From an uncultured Bacteroidia bacterium (GTDB taxonomy: Bacteria; Bacteroidota; Bacteroidia; Bacteroidales; UBA932): DNA of 64,000 bases. The DNA is taken from NCBI GenBank assembly GCA_902792815.1, contig CADBAY010000011.1:19456-83455 (forward strand), in the 5' to 3' direction. Positions 53,476-60,711 of this stretch are shown one piece after another (the stretch's first letter is position 1; every line of letters starts with the position of its first letter). Position numbers and translations under genes: made by a program. The notes below the pieces were generated by a model. It was given only the letters and a program-made list of their open reading frames with translations. It searched no databases and was not told the origin of the DNA.

Positions 53476-54484
53476 TGTTTCGGGCAGCATTGCCCGGGCG
53501 CAAGGCCTCATAGAGGGGTTCAGAAGAGGGAGTCGCCCCTATCGCATCGGCAAAACCTGCATCAAGAAGAGCTTCCCGGTTTTCGACCGCTCCGGAAAGC
53601 AGGACTACGGGAATGCCTGCCGGGGTGCGCTTAAGCACACCGTAGGGCGCTTTTCCCATAAGTGTCTGTGCATCCGACCGGCCCTCTCCAGTTATTACAA
53701 CATTGGCATCCTTGACCAGGGCATCATACCCGATACAATCCAGAAAAGAATCCACTCCGGACAGGATGCGGGCGCCAAAATAAGCCGTCAGTGCCCCGGC
53801 AAGTCCTCCTGCAGCACCGGCGCCGGGCGTAGCGGAGATATCTTTCCCTGTTTCCCTCAAAATGACCTCCGCGCACTCCTGCATCCTGCGTTCAAGAGCC
53901 TCCACCATCGCCGGGTCCGCGCCTTTCTGGGGCCCGAATACGCGCGCCGCTCCATCAGGTCCGAGGAAGGGATTGGAGACATCGCAGTAGGCTTCAATCT
54001 CTATGGTTCCGGAGAGTTCGCGCAAGCCACGGACCGACATCATGCCCTCGCCTCCATCGCAGGTAGAAGAGCCTCCAAGGCCTATTATCAGCTTGCGGCA
54101 GCCGTCTTTGCAGGCACAAAGAATCATCTCCCCCACGCCGCGGCTGGTAGTCCGGAGGGGATTACGCCTGGAGGGGGGCACGAGCTGAAGCCCGCAAGCC
54201 GAGGCCACGTCCATAATGGCAGTATCTCCGTATCTTCCATAAAAAGCAGTTACCGACTCCCCGAGGGGGCCGGTAACATCCACCGGAACACGCTCTCCGC
54301 CAAGATGATCCGTGAGTATCCGGGCAAAGCCTTCCCCGCCGTCCGACAGGGGGCACGCCGCCACGCTCCAGTCCGGATGATGCAAGGCAATACGGTCAGC
54401 GATGATGCGGCAGACCTCGCCGGCAGGAAGGCAGTCCTTGAACGAATCCGGCGCGACCACCACTTTTACTGTGCCCGAACGCAT
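53405..54484 (-). CDS. Glycerate kinase
   Basis: A 359-residue GlxK/GarK-type kinase that phosphorylates D-glycerate. Motifs: VVAPDSFKDCLPAGEV (N-terminal substrate loop), PLSDGGEGF, GLGGSSTCDGGEGM and GAAGGLAGAL, plus VITGEGRSDAQTLMGK. The last 20 residues (from about 53465 down) overlap the flavin-reductase gene and do not look conserved, so the C-terminus may be extended or altered. It starts 11 bp after a truncated YbjQ gene and follows the DUF4234 gene in the same operon. Confidence 0.92.
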   Translation of the reverse strand: MRSGTVKVVVAPDSFKDCLPAGEVCRIIADRIALHHPDWSVAACPLSDGGEGFARILTDHLGGERVPVDVTGPLGESVTAFYGRYGDTAIMDVASACGLQLVPPSRRNPLRTTSRGVGEMILCACKDGCRKLIIGLGGSSTCDGGEGMMSVRGLRELSGTIEIEAYCDVSNPFLGPDGAARVFGPQKGADPAMVEALERRMQECAEVILRETGKDISATPGAGAAGGLAGALTAYFGARILSGVDSFLDCIGYDALVKDANVVITGEGRSDAQTLMGKAPYGVLKRTPAGIPVVLLSGAVENREALLDAGFADAIGATPSSEPLYEALRPGNAARNISAAVDSFLCCAYPESLLTGAHR

Positions 54485-54495
54485 CTTATATACAA

Positions 54496-54600
54496 TCAGC
54501 CCAGTTTGACCGCAGTGCCTGAGATAACCTCTCCGAAAACGACACCTTTGTACTCGGTGATTGTCCTACCCTCGATGGCAGGGGTGGTAGTAAGAATCAT
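54496..54600 (-). pseudogene. Truncated YbjQ (heavy-metal-binding-domain family) gene
   Basis: A 34-residue ORF reading [20 protein letters not shown], then [11 protein letters not shown]. This is the N-terminal third of the YbjQ/DUF74 family (normally about 105 residues), but it ends at a TGA after VKLG, and no continuation is seen before the glycerate kinase ATG. The ATG lies 2 nt after the DUF4234 stop. A deletion that joined the stub to the glycerate kinase leader is the simplest reading. Confidence 0.7.
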
Positions 54601-54602
54601 AG

Positions 54603-55001
54603 CTATTCAGAGTTTAACTTTCGCTCTATTTTATTCAACGTGTCGAAGAAACGGTCCGTGGCGACGGCGGGGCCGAGCAGCAAAACGCCGAAAGTATTCC
54701 AGCCGAACATGTGCCACCAGGATGTATACGGGCCCTCGATTCCAAGCTCGATTGCCTTGGCTTTCAGTTCCTCTGCAATCCTGGCCATCCAGACAAGCGT
54801 GTAAATGAATGCCGTGGGAATGCCCAGAAGATACGCCACTCCGTAGCGCTGCGTTTTCCGCCCCAGGATATAGTCCAGCTCATCCTGCAGGCCGCTCAGA
54901 GGCATATAAAACAGGAAGAACAGTCCAAAAGTGCAGAAATCCACGAGTCCGAACCAGAACCCAGGTCTGTTTGTGTGCTGGAATGGCAATATCGAATCCA
55001 T
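54603..55001 (-). CDS. DUF4234-type membrane protein
   Basis: A 132-residue inner-membrane protein with three or four hydrophobic helices ([56 protein letters not shown]) and the loop [15 protein letters not shown], as in DUF4234. Function unknown. It is first in a unit with the YbjQ stub and glycerate kinase. Confidence 0.7.
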   Translation of the reverse strand: MDSILPFQHTNRPGFWFGLVDFCTFGLFFLFYMPLSGLQDELDYILGRKTQRYGVAYLLGIPTAFIYTLVWMARIAEELKAKAIELGIEGPYTSWWHMFGWNTFGVLLLGPAVATDRFFDTLNKIERKLNSE

Positions 55002-55028
55002 AGTGCGAAGATAGTGAAAACGCCGGAT

Positions 55029-55523
55029 CTAAGGCTCGGCTTGCTTCATCTTTTCTGCGATGAGGGTCTCAAGGTCTTCGCGGTTCATCTTGCCGTCTAG
55101 GTAGATGAATGTAGATTCGTCCCCTTCATCGGCAATCATCACAAAGCCGTTGACTATCTTCTCGGAGCCAACCGTGTACATTCTTACTACTTCGCCCGAG
55201 TCCTTGGCCTCGAGCAGGAGCTCGTACCGGCCGGCATTGACAAACTTAGCGGCCTCGGCTTTGAGTTCGGCGTTGATGGCGGGGTTCTCGCTGTCGATCA
55301 GGTAAAGGCCTGAAAGCGACTGGATTATCGGAGCGAGGTTGACGTCTTCACCCTCGACGTGAAGGTCGGGAATCTTGCCGATGAGCCTGAACATGGCAGG
55401 AGAGATGTACACGGCGCTGACACCTTCGGCATCGGAATATTTTTGATAAATGCTTTTACCTGTCTGGGCAAAGGAGAATATGCTTGCGAGCAGCAGTGCT
55501 GCAATTATGGCTATACGTTTCAT
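55029..55523 (-). CDS. DUF4252 family exported protein
   Basis: A 164-residue protein with a signal peptide ending FSFAQ and a DUF4252 domain: AVYISPAMFRLIGKI, LYLIDSENP, YELLLEAKDSGEVVRMYTVG, FVMIADEGDESTFIYLDG. No lipobox. Last gene of the sigma-factor operon, 2 bp after the TM protein. The same operon starts with a second, more distant DUF4252 protein. Confidence 0.85.
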   Translation of the reverse strand: MKRIAIIAALLLASIFSFAQTGKSIYQKYSDAEGVSAVYISPAMFRLIGKIPDLHVEGEDVNLAPIIQSLSGLYLIDSENPAINAELKAEAAKFVNAGRYELLLEAKDSGEVVRMYTVGSEKIVNGFVMIADEGDESTFIYLDGKMNREDLETLIAEKMKQAEP

Positions 55524-55525
55524 GA

Positions 55526-55915
55526 TTATTTGATTTTATTGATTATTTCCATCGGCTTCTCGGCGGTCTGCTCCGCTTTGGCAGCTACGCCCACTCCGAT
55601 GGCCATTTTGTCCGATATTTTTTGGAATGTCGCCTCAACCTGGGCGTATGCAAGATAGGGATCGTCGAAAGTATCTTGAAGCTTACCGGATCCATTGTGT
55701 CGAATTATGGCCACGGCGGCAAAGCCCGCAGCAACTGCGAGGGCAGCATAAGGTATCCACCGTACCGGTTCGGCCTTGGGCTTAACGGCCTCTTTTGCGG
55801 CAATCGCGGCCTTGAGGCGCTCTTCCAGACCGGCGGGAATCGTAATATCCTCGCCGAGAGCAGCCATTTCCAGGTCTTCCTCCTGCAGTTTTTCTATGTC
55901 TTGTATCCTTTTCAT
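55526..55915 (-). CDS. Single-TM protein in anti-sigma position
   Basis: A 129-residue protein: acidic, helical N-terminal half (LQEEDLEMAALGEDITIPAG) and one transmembrane helix (about 71-87, ALAVAAGFAAVAII). It overlaps the ECF sigma gene by 4 bp (55912-55915). Position and topology are those of an anti-sigma factor, though no zinc-binding HxxxCxxC motif is present. Family not recognised. Confidence 0.65.
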   Translation of the reverse strand: MKRIQDIEKLQEEDLEMAALGEDITIPAGLEERLKAAIAAKEAVKPKAEPVRWIPYAALAVAAGFAAVAIIRHNGSGKLQDTFDDPYLAYAQVEATFQKISDKMAIGVGVAAKAEQTAEKPMEIINKIK

Positions 55916-56400
55916 ACTACGTGTTTTATTTTTGTCCGGGCCTGCGAAAGCAGTACGCGGCAGGTGAGATAATTCATTCCGGTCCGCTCGGCTATCTGCT
56001 CGTAAGACAAGCCGTCGACGGTCCGCAGGATAAGCACTTTACGCTGCCGCTCGGGCAGGGCCTTGACAGCCTCCAGAACCTTGTTAAGACGTGTCTTGGC
56101 ATCGAAGGTATCATCAGGTGCCGGAGAGAATCCGGTCTGGGGAAGTTCTTCGGGGAAGCTCTCGTGCCCGGCTTTCCTTATCCTGTCTATACAAATATTC
56201 TTCAGCAGCCTGATGGCGTAGGCCTTCGGAAGCCTGATCCCGTCGAGGCTGTCCCTGGATTCCCACAGCTTAAGATACAACTCCTGTACGGCATCTTCGG
56301 CCTCCACCCCGGATTCCAGCATATAATAGGCAATCCGGTAAAGTGTTTCGGCAAGCGGCAGATAATCTTTATGGAACAGCGACTCAGTCATCGGATGCAA
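55912..56400 (-). CDS. ECF-type RNA polymerase sigma factor
   Basis: A 162-residue sigma-70-family factor. Region 2 includes ESGVEAEDAVQELYLKLWE and AYAIRLLKNICIDRIRK; region 4 is LPERQRKVLILRTVDGLSYE followed by QIAERTGMN and the recognition helix. It overlaps the upstream DUF4252 gene by 17 bp and the anti-sigma-like gene by 4 bp. It probably governs its own operon and envelope genes. Confidence 0.94.
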   Translation of the reverse strand: MHPMTESLFHKDYLPLAETLYRIAYYMLESGVEAEDAVQELYLKLWESRDSLDGIRLPKAYAIRLLKNICIDRIRKAGHESFPEELPQTGFSPAPDDTFDAKTRLNKVLEAVKALPERQRKVLILRTVDGLSYEQIAERTGMNYLTCRVLLSQARTKIKHVV

Positions 56401-56890
56401 TCTTGGCTATGGTTTCCATCGAAACGGAACCCTTTATGCAGATCAACGCAGATTCCGACGGAGCAAATATAACGAAGTCACTGACTTTGTCGGAACGCTC
56501 GTCATAGGAGCCATAGATTTTTACCTTCTCTCCGGAGTCGCTGACTTCCAACAGCACTTCCGAATCTGACAGGGCATTTGTCAGCTTGAGGTTTATGCTG
56601 GCCTTGTCTGCCTCTGAGCAATCATCGTAACTAAAGACAGTAAGGCCACGGATGCCGCTCAACAGGCCGACTGCCTCCCTGGCATCGGGATCGTCTATGC
56701 CGGCCACACGCACGACACCTTTTATGGCTCCAGTCGCAAAGTGCCCCAGCTTCAGATAATCTGCGCCTTCGTATTGACGGCACTCGGAAATGGTTGTGGA
56801 AATGCGGGGCTTGCTTGCCGCCTTACCTTGAGTCCCCATGCAGGACATACAAGGTATAATAATGCATAATAGCAGTAAAAAACGTTTCAT
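56384..56890 (-). CDS. DUF4252-like lipoprotein upstream of the sigma factor
   Basis: A 168-residue lipoprotein with lipobox CMSC (Cys16) after MKRFLLLLCIIIP. The mature part shows the DUF4252 pattern (LLSGIRGLTVFSYDDC, ALSDSEVLLEVSDSGEKVKI, DFVIFAPSESALICIKG), aligning with the second copy at 55029. The frame is open to 56941; the ATG at 56890 begins the signal peptide. It overlaps the sigma gene by 17 bp. Confidence 0.8.
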   Translation of the reverse strand: MKRFLLLLCIIIPCMSCMGTQGKAASKPRISTTISECRQYEGADYLKLGHFATGAIKGVVRVAGIDDPDAREAVGLLSGIRGLTVFSYDDCSEADKASINLKLTNALSDSEVLLEVSDSGEKVKIYGSYDERSDKVSDFVIFAPSESALICIKGSVSMETIAKIASDD

Positions 56891-56998
56891 AATCAATCCG
56901 TTAAATAACCTGCCGCTACAGCGCGCTCTCAAGCGGCACATCTGTAAGACGGATTACCCGCAGTTTTGTTAATGCAATTTTCTCCAGTAGCTTTGTTT

Positions 56999-57081
56999 GG
57001 GCCCAAAAATGTCATTTTCGGGCCCAGGAGATAGCAAAACCGCCTCCCCGGCCCAATATAACAAATTTCTGGCCCGGCTGG
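56999..57081. repeat. Intergenic repeat family C, copy 1
   Basis: Two units with 50-bp period, each starting (G)GGCCC: the first reads GGGCCCAAAAATGTCATTTT, then CGGGCCC and AGCAAAACCGCCTC; the second is degenerate. Copy 2 is at 57898, so the pair brackets the small beta-barrel gene. It sits in the 202-bp gap between the DUF4252 gene and that gene. Confidence 0.65.
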
Positions 57082-57092
57082 TGCGGGCAAGC

Positions 57093-57704
57093 TTACTTTT
57101 TGTGCCCTCCGAAGAAGGCCCAGCCCACGCTGATTGATAGTACGGACGGAGTCCCGCCAAAGAGCAGCCGGTACTCTGCTGTGATGCGCAGATGGTCCCA
57201 GAATTCGCAACCGCCACGGAATGATATGAACGCGTTACTAGCCTTGACGGTGATTCCATCATGCCCTAAAGCGTTACTCGGGTTTAAGTATTCACCGTTG
57301 TAATATCCGGCTCCGAGCCCTGCGAAAGGTGCAATATTGTTCCAGTTACGCCAATTATAATCTACATGAGCACTGTACATCGCACCGGAATTCAATTTTA
57401 CGCCGTACTTTGGGCTGCTTACACCAAGAGCGGAGTATTGTAGTCCAAGGTCCCAAGGTGTTCCTACAATATTGTACCGGGCCTCGGCATCAAACTTAAT
57501 CCCATATCCAATTTTCAGAGGAGTAGCGAAACCGACGCCCAAACCTATCTCGAAGTCCTGGACATCATCTCCTATTCTCTGGACAATTTGTTTTTCCGCC
57601 GGAAGATCCCAAGAGGCGTCCAGTTGCTGGGCCTTGGAAACTGATGAACTCAGCAGCAGGGAGATCACCACAAACAGCGGTAAAGATATTAGTCGGTTTT
57701 TCAT
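57093..57704 (-). CDS. Small outer-membrane beta-barrel protein
   Basis: A 203-residue exported protein with signal peptide ending VSKAQ. The rest is an eight-strand-type barrel pattern (IGLGVGFATPLKIGYGIKF, IAPFAGLGAGYYNGEY, ISVGWAFFG) ending in an aromatic near the C-terminus, like OmpW/OmpA-like barrels. Function unknown. Its upstream region carries a TATCTTTG box whose upstream side is a (TTA)n tract, so expression may vary by repeat slippage. It is flanked on both sides by family-C repeats. Confidence 0.8.
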   Translation of the reverse strand: MKNRLISLPLFVVISLLLSSSVSKAQQLDASWDLPAEKQIVQRIGDDVQDFEIGLGVGFATPLKIGYGIKFDAEARYNIVGTPWDLGLQYSALGVSSPKYGVKLNSGAMYSAHVDYNWRNWNNIAPFAGLGAGYYNGEYLNPSNALGHDGITVKASNAFISFRGGCEFWDHLRITAEYRLLFGGTPSVLSISVGWAFFGGHKK

Positions 57705-57748
57705 ATCAAGCTTCCGTCAACAATTAACTGCGTTCCATGATTGGAGAA

Positions 57749-57782
57749 CAAAGATAATAATAATAATAATAATGCCGGGCAA
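57749..57782 (-). promoter_or_regulatory. Promoter with trinucleotide repeat in the -33/-7 spacer
   Basis: TATCTTTG on the minus strand (57749-57756), then a (TTA) tract of six and two-thirds units (57754-57773), then TTG (57780-57782) at 23-nt spacing. Loss of one unit would give the 20-nt spacing found at other promoters here. Confidence 0.5.
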
Positions 57783-57897
57783 CAGGCATTTTTGTACGAC
57801 TATAAACAAACTTCTCAGTAAGAATATGTCAACTGCACCACGAACACGCAAGAGGAGGCAGACCAAGTCTGGAGATAACTGATGGAAAAGCCGCTCT

Positions 57898-57999
57898 GGG
57901 CCCCAAAATGTCCTTTCCGGGCCCGGCCGGCAGCAAAATAGCCTCTCTGGGCCCAAATACGCCAACTCCGGGCCCGGCCGGCAGCAAAAGAGCTTCTGA
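57898..57999. repeat. Intergenic repeat family C, copy 2
   Basis: Two units of 51 bp. Each has GGGCCC, a central spacer, CGGGCCCGGCCGGCAGCAAAA and a (A/T)AGC(C/T)TCT end (units start 57898 and 57949). The second half, GGGCCCGGCCGGCAGCAAAA, is identical in both units. Confidence 0.75.
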
Positions 58000-58064
58000 G
58001 TCACGAAGCGACGACAGTGTGAGGGGTCGCAGAGTGATCGTGAAATGGCACTAATTGATTAATA

Positions 58065-58438
58065 AGTGGTTACATATACTGACCTGGTCATTTTTTACCA
58101 GGTGCTATTACGTAAACCACTAAGCGACAATCACTTACATTTTACGGCCAAACTAAGATCAGCCCATCCCTGGGAGTGCCGGGGTATAACAGGAGCTGCT
58201 GCGCAGCAGCCCGCTATGTCGCCCCCAGAGCGAACTAGAACGGCAGGTTGCATCAACAAGATATCGGAGGCGCTTGCGCCGACTAAGCCACCGCCCCGAG
58301 GGCGGGGGTTTGGGGGTGGGGTAACGTAGTAGCGCCCGGCGGGCGCGAGCAAGGCATGTATGGCGTCAGCAAGAGAGAAACCGTTCGCATCTTTCGGAAA
58401 AACGAAAAAGTACGAACGGTTTTTGCCTTGCTCGTGCC
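58065..58438. other. Region of nested hairpins, possible mobilisation or integration scar
   Basis: Within a gene-free stretch (57705-58581) there are: a nested stem at 58065-58121 (inner ACCTGGT/ACCAGGT around a T-rich loop, outer AGTGGTTAC/GTAAACCACT); a 16-bp palindrome GCTGCTGCGCAGCAGC at 58195-58210; and a three-tier hairpin at 58342-58438 (15-bp outer stem GGCGCGAGCAAGGCA with one mismatch, 9-bp inner stem AACCGTTCG/CGAACGGTT, short top stem). A G-rich patch (58285-58325) lies between. Similar structures are found in mob/oriT regions of Bacteroidales conjugative elements; I infer, but cannot prove, such an origin. Confidence 0.5.
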
Positions 58439-58530
58439 CCTAACGGAACCATTCTCGAACCTTTTGCTGGAGGGAATAGAGCGGCTGTGGGAAGTTCATG
58501 AGTTTTTGCCAAACCCAAAGCGTTTTCCTC

Positions 58531-58561
58531 TTGCACCAGAAGAAAGATGTTTGTAGATTTG
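58531..58561 (+). promoter_or_regulatory. Promoter for the BRO-family gene
   Basis: TTG at 58531-58533, 20 nt spacer, TAGATTTG at 58554-58561; the ATG follows 20 nt later at 58582. Confidence 0.6.
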
Positions 58562-58581
58562 TAGAACTAACATATTTGGAT

Positions 58582-59424
58582 ATGTCGAATATAGAACAAA
58601 TACAATTATTTGGAGATAGGCAGATAAGAACGGCCTGGAACGATGCTGAGGAAAAATGGTATTTTTCAATCATCGACATTATCTCTGCACTCGTGGAAAC
58701 TGACCGTCCAAGGAAGTATTGGTCAGATCTCAAACGTAAGCTGGTTGCTGAAGGAAGTGAGTTGTCCGAAAAAATCGGACAACTGAAGATGAAGTCTTCA
58801 GATGGGAAAATGTATGCTACGGATGTTGCTGATCAAGAGCAACTTTTCCGCCTCGTTCAATCAATACCGTCACCCAAAGTTGAGCCAATAAAAGTATGGA
58901 TTGCCCGTGTTGCCAGCGAGCGTATTGATGAAATAATTGACCCTGAAATCTCCATCGATAGAGCCATAGAGATGTATCGCCGAAAAGGATATTCGGAGGA
59001 ATGGATCAATCAGCGTCTGCAGGGAAAGAAAGAGCGCAAAAAGCTCACCGACGAGTGGAAACGTGTCGGCGTGAAGGAAAAACAATATGCAGTACTGACT
59101 AATGCCATTTACGAAGTCTGGTCTGGCATGACCGCAAAAGAGTATAAGCATCTCAAAGGCTTAAAGAAAGAAAACCTCCGCGACAATATGACTGATACGG
59201 AAAGTGCTCTTACCACGCTTGCAGAGGTGGCAACGAGAGAAATCTCGCAGAACGAAGATCCAGAGACAATCGCTCACAGCATTAACATCGCCCGCAGGGG
59301 AGGAGGGGTTGCCAAAGTGGCCCGTGATGCCCTGGAAGACCAGTTAGGTAGAAGCATCATTTCTTCTGAGAATGCGAAGACACTTAATGCCTCAGAAAGC
59401 CCCAAAGAGATAGAAGAGCAATAA
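58582..59424 (+). CDS. BRO-N antirepressor-family protein
   Basis: A 280-residue protein with a BRO-N/prophage-antirepressor-type N-terminus: QIRTAWNDAEEKWYFSIIDI, followed by ALVETDRPRKYWSDLKRKL and YATDVADQEQLFRLVQSI. The C-terminal half is helical and charged (YSEEWINQRLQGKKERKKL, EYKHLKGLKKENLRDNMTDT). Such proteins are phage or mobile-element regulators, probably DNA-binding. The ORF is clearly more AT-rich than the flanking genes, in line with transfer. The ATG at 58582 is preferred because a good promoter lies between it and the earlier in-frame ATG at 58498. Confidence 0.85.
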   Translation: MSNIEQIQLFGDRQIRTAWNDAEEKWYFSIIDIISALVETDRPRKYWSDLKRKLVAEGSELSEKIGQLKMKSSDGKMYATDVADQEQLFRLVQSIPSPKVEPIKVWIARVASERIDEIIDPEISIDRAIEMYRRKGYSEEWINQRLQGKKERKKLTDEWKRVGVKEKQYAVLTNAIYEVWSGMTAKEYKHLKGLKKENLRDNMTDTESALTTLAEVATREISQNEDPETIAHSINIARRGGGVAKVARDALEDQLGRSIISSENAKTLNASESPKEIEEQ

Positions 59425-59435
59425 ACCAGTTACAC

Positions 59436-59978
59436 ATGACTATGACTTCTACATGTGAACAAAACAAGGTAAAGGTTGCCACTGAATGGATAAATAAACT
59501 TGCCAATGGGATTAATCCAATCGATGGGAGTGTTTTACCTGACAATGATATAGTAAACAACATTCACATATCTCGTTGCCTTTTTTTCGTGGCTGATCTC
59601 CTTGATAAAGTCGGGAGAAAAGATCTGTTTTCGCCCAAGAAGAATGATGTAGTTTTCAACCTTAGTCCAGATGACTTGTCCAGGATTTATATCGCCGAGA
59701 AAAGCACTATCTCCATGTTTGTTAAAGAAATTAACAAGGTTATTCCTGAGAACATGAAGCGTCTAAAGGTGTCATCGGTGATCAAGTGGCTTTTAAGCTT
59801 GGGGTATTTGGACGAAGTTGAGAAAGGTGACGGCCATAGAACGAAGGTCCCCACTGATTTAGGACGGAGTATCGGTATTTCTTCCGAGATGAGAGTCACT
59901 CAAAATGGGGAGTATTCCGCAGTCATCTATGATGCCAACGCACAAAGATTTATTCTAAATAATCTTCTCAAAGAATAG
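59436..59978 (+). CDS. Unrecognised protein paired with the BRO-family gene
   Basis: A 180-residue soluble protein, AT-rich codons, 11 bp after the BRO-family stop. The N-terminal region contains ANGINPIDGSVLPDNDIVNN and ISRCLFFVADLL, and the middle looks like a winged-helix fold (LKVSSVIKWLLSLGYLDEVE, DGHRTKVPTDLGRSIGI). I have seen the N-terminal pattern in hypothetical proteins of mobile regions but cannot name a function. Coupling to the antirepressor-like gene suggests they act together. Confidence 0.7.
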   Translation: MTMTSTCEQNKVKVATEWINKLANGINPIDGSVLPDNDIVNNIHISRCLFFVADLLDKVGRKDLFSPKKNDVVFNLSPDDLSRIYIAEKSTISMFVKEINKVIPENMKRLKVSSVIKWLLSLGYLDEVEKGDGHRTKVPTDLGRSIGISSEMRVTQNGEYSAVIYDANAQRFILNNLLKE

Positions 59979-60037
59979 ATAGTCGGGACTTATCGCAAAA
60001 GATAGTATAACTGGGTTGCGGGATGAATGCTTTGTTA

Positions 60038-60505
60038 CTATAACTCTATTTCTCCCCGTTTAATCATGTTCTCGTAATAGGTCAGGTTGATTTTCCGGTT
60101 GCAGCCGCTCTTGTCGGCCTCGTCCAGGGCGTCGGCGTCACGCTCAACTTCATACAGCTTTCCAATGTAGAAGAGCGCCTCGTTTGCCAGCTTTTCGTTT
60201 TCCTTGCGGGCCTCGAAGAACTTGCGCCTCGCATGGGCCCAGCAGCCCAGAAGGAGCTTTCCCTCCATCCCCTCGAAGTGCTCGTATACTATGTAACCAT
60301 CACTCTGGATGGCTCCCTTGAAGTCTTTCAGCAGACCCATGGCCACGCGCGCACTCGGTAACCGTGCTCATAGAAGAAGAACCGATCCTCCGCCATTACA
60401 TCCACAACGCTCCAGACATAACCCTTCACGGCGCGATGGGCCTCGTTGTCGATTACCGGCAACGTGCTCTCGTCCACCTGTACAATGTCACAGGCCAGGA
60501 TATGC
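60038..60505 (-). pseudogene. IS66-family transposase remnant
   Basis: Two frames carry IS66 TnpC-like sequence. The upstream part (about 60505-60360) reads DIVQVDESTLPVIDN, AHRAVKGYVWSVVDV, FFFYEHG; the frame then shifts and continues at 60346 as GLLKDFKGAIQSDGY, CWAHARRKFFEA. It ends at 60038 long before the end of a normal transposase. Both a frameshift and truncation at each end are visible, so it is inactive. Confidence 0.85.
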
Positions 60506-60651
60506 GCCTACCACCAAGCCGGCCAGAATACGGAGCACCAAACTCCACCCGGTCCACTTTTTAACAATTTTAGAGATAGTGTTCACTTTACAAAGATATG
60601 CTAAAGAATAATAATGGCTGCCTGCGAACCCTAATCTGAAATTGTACTTTT

Positions 60652-60684
60652 TTTGCGAGAAGATACAAATAATTAGTAAATTTG
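60652..60684 (+). promoter_or_regulatory. Promoter for the fimbrillin-like/EEP gene
   Basis: TTTG at 60652-60655, 21-nt spacer, TAAATTTG at 60677-60684; the ATG follows 27 nt later. Confidence 0.65.
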
Positions 60685-60711
60685 AATTTTATAGTGAAAT
60701 AGCACTGAACT

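Noticed and set aside
58131-58352. 73-codon minus-strand ORF (Pro/Gly-rich) in the hairpin region
   Set aside because: Composition follows the G-rich patch and palindromes, with no recognisable domain; the region is better described as a structured mobile-element scar.
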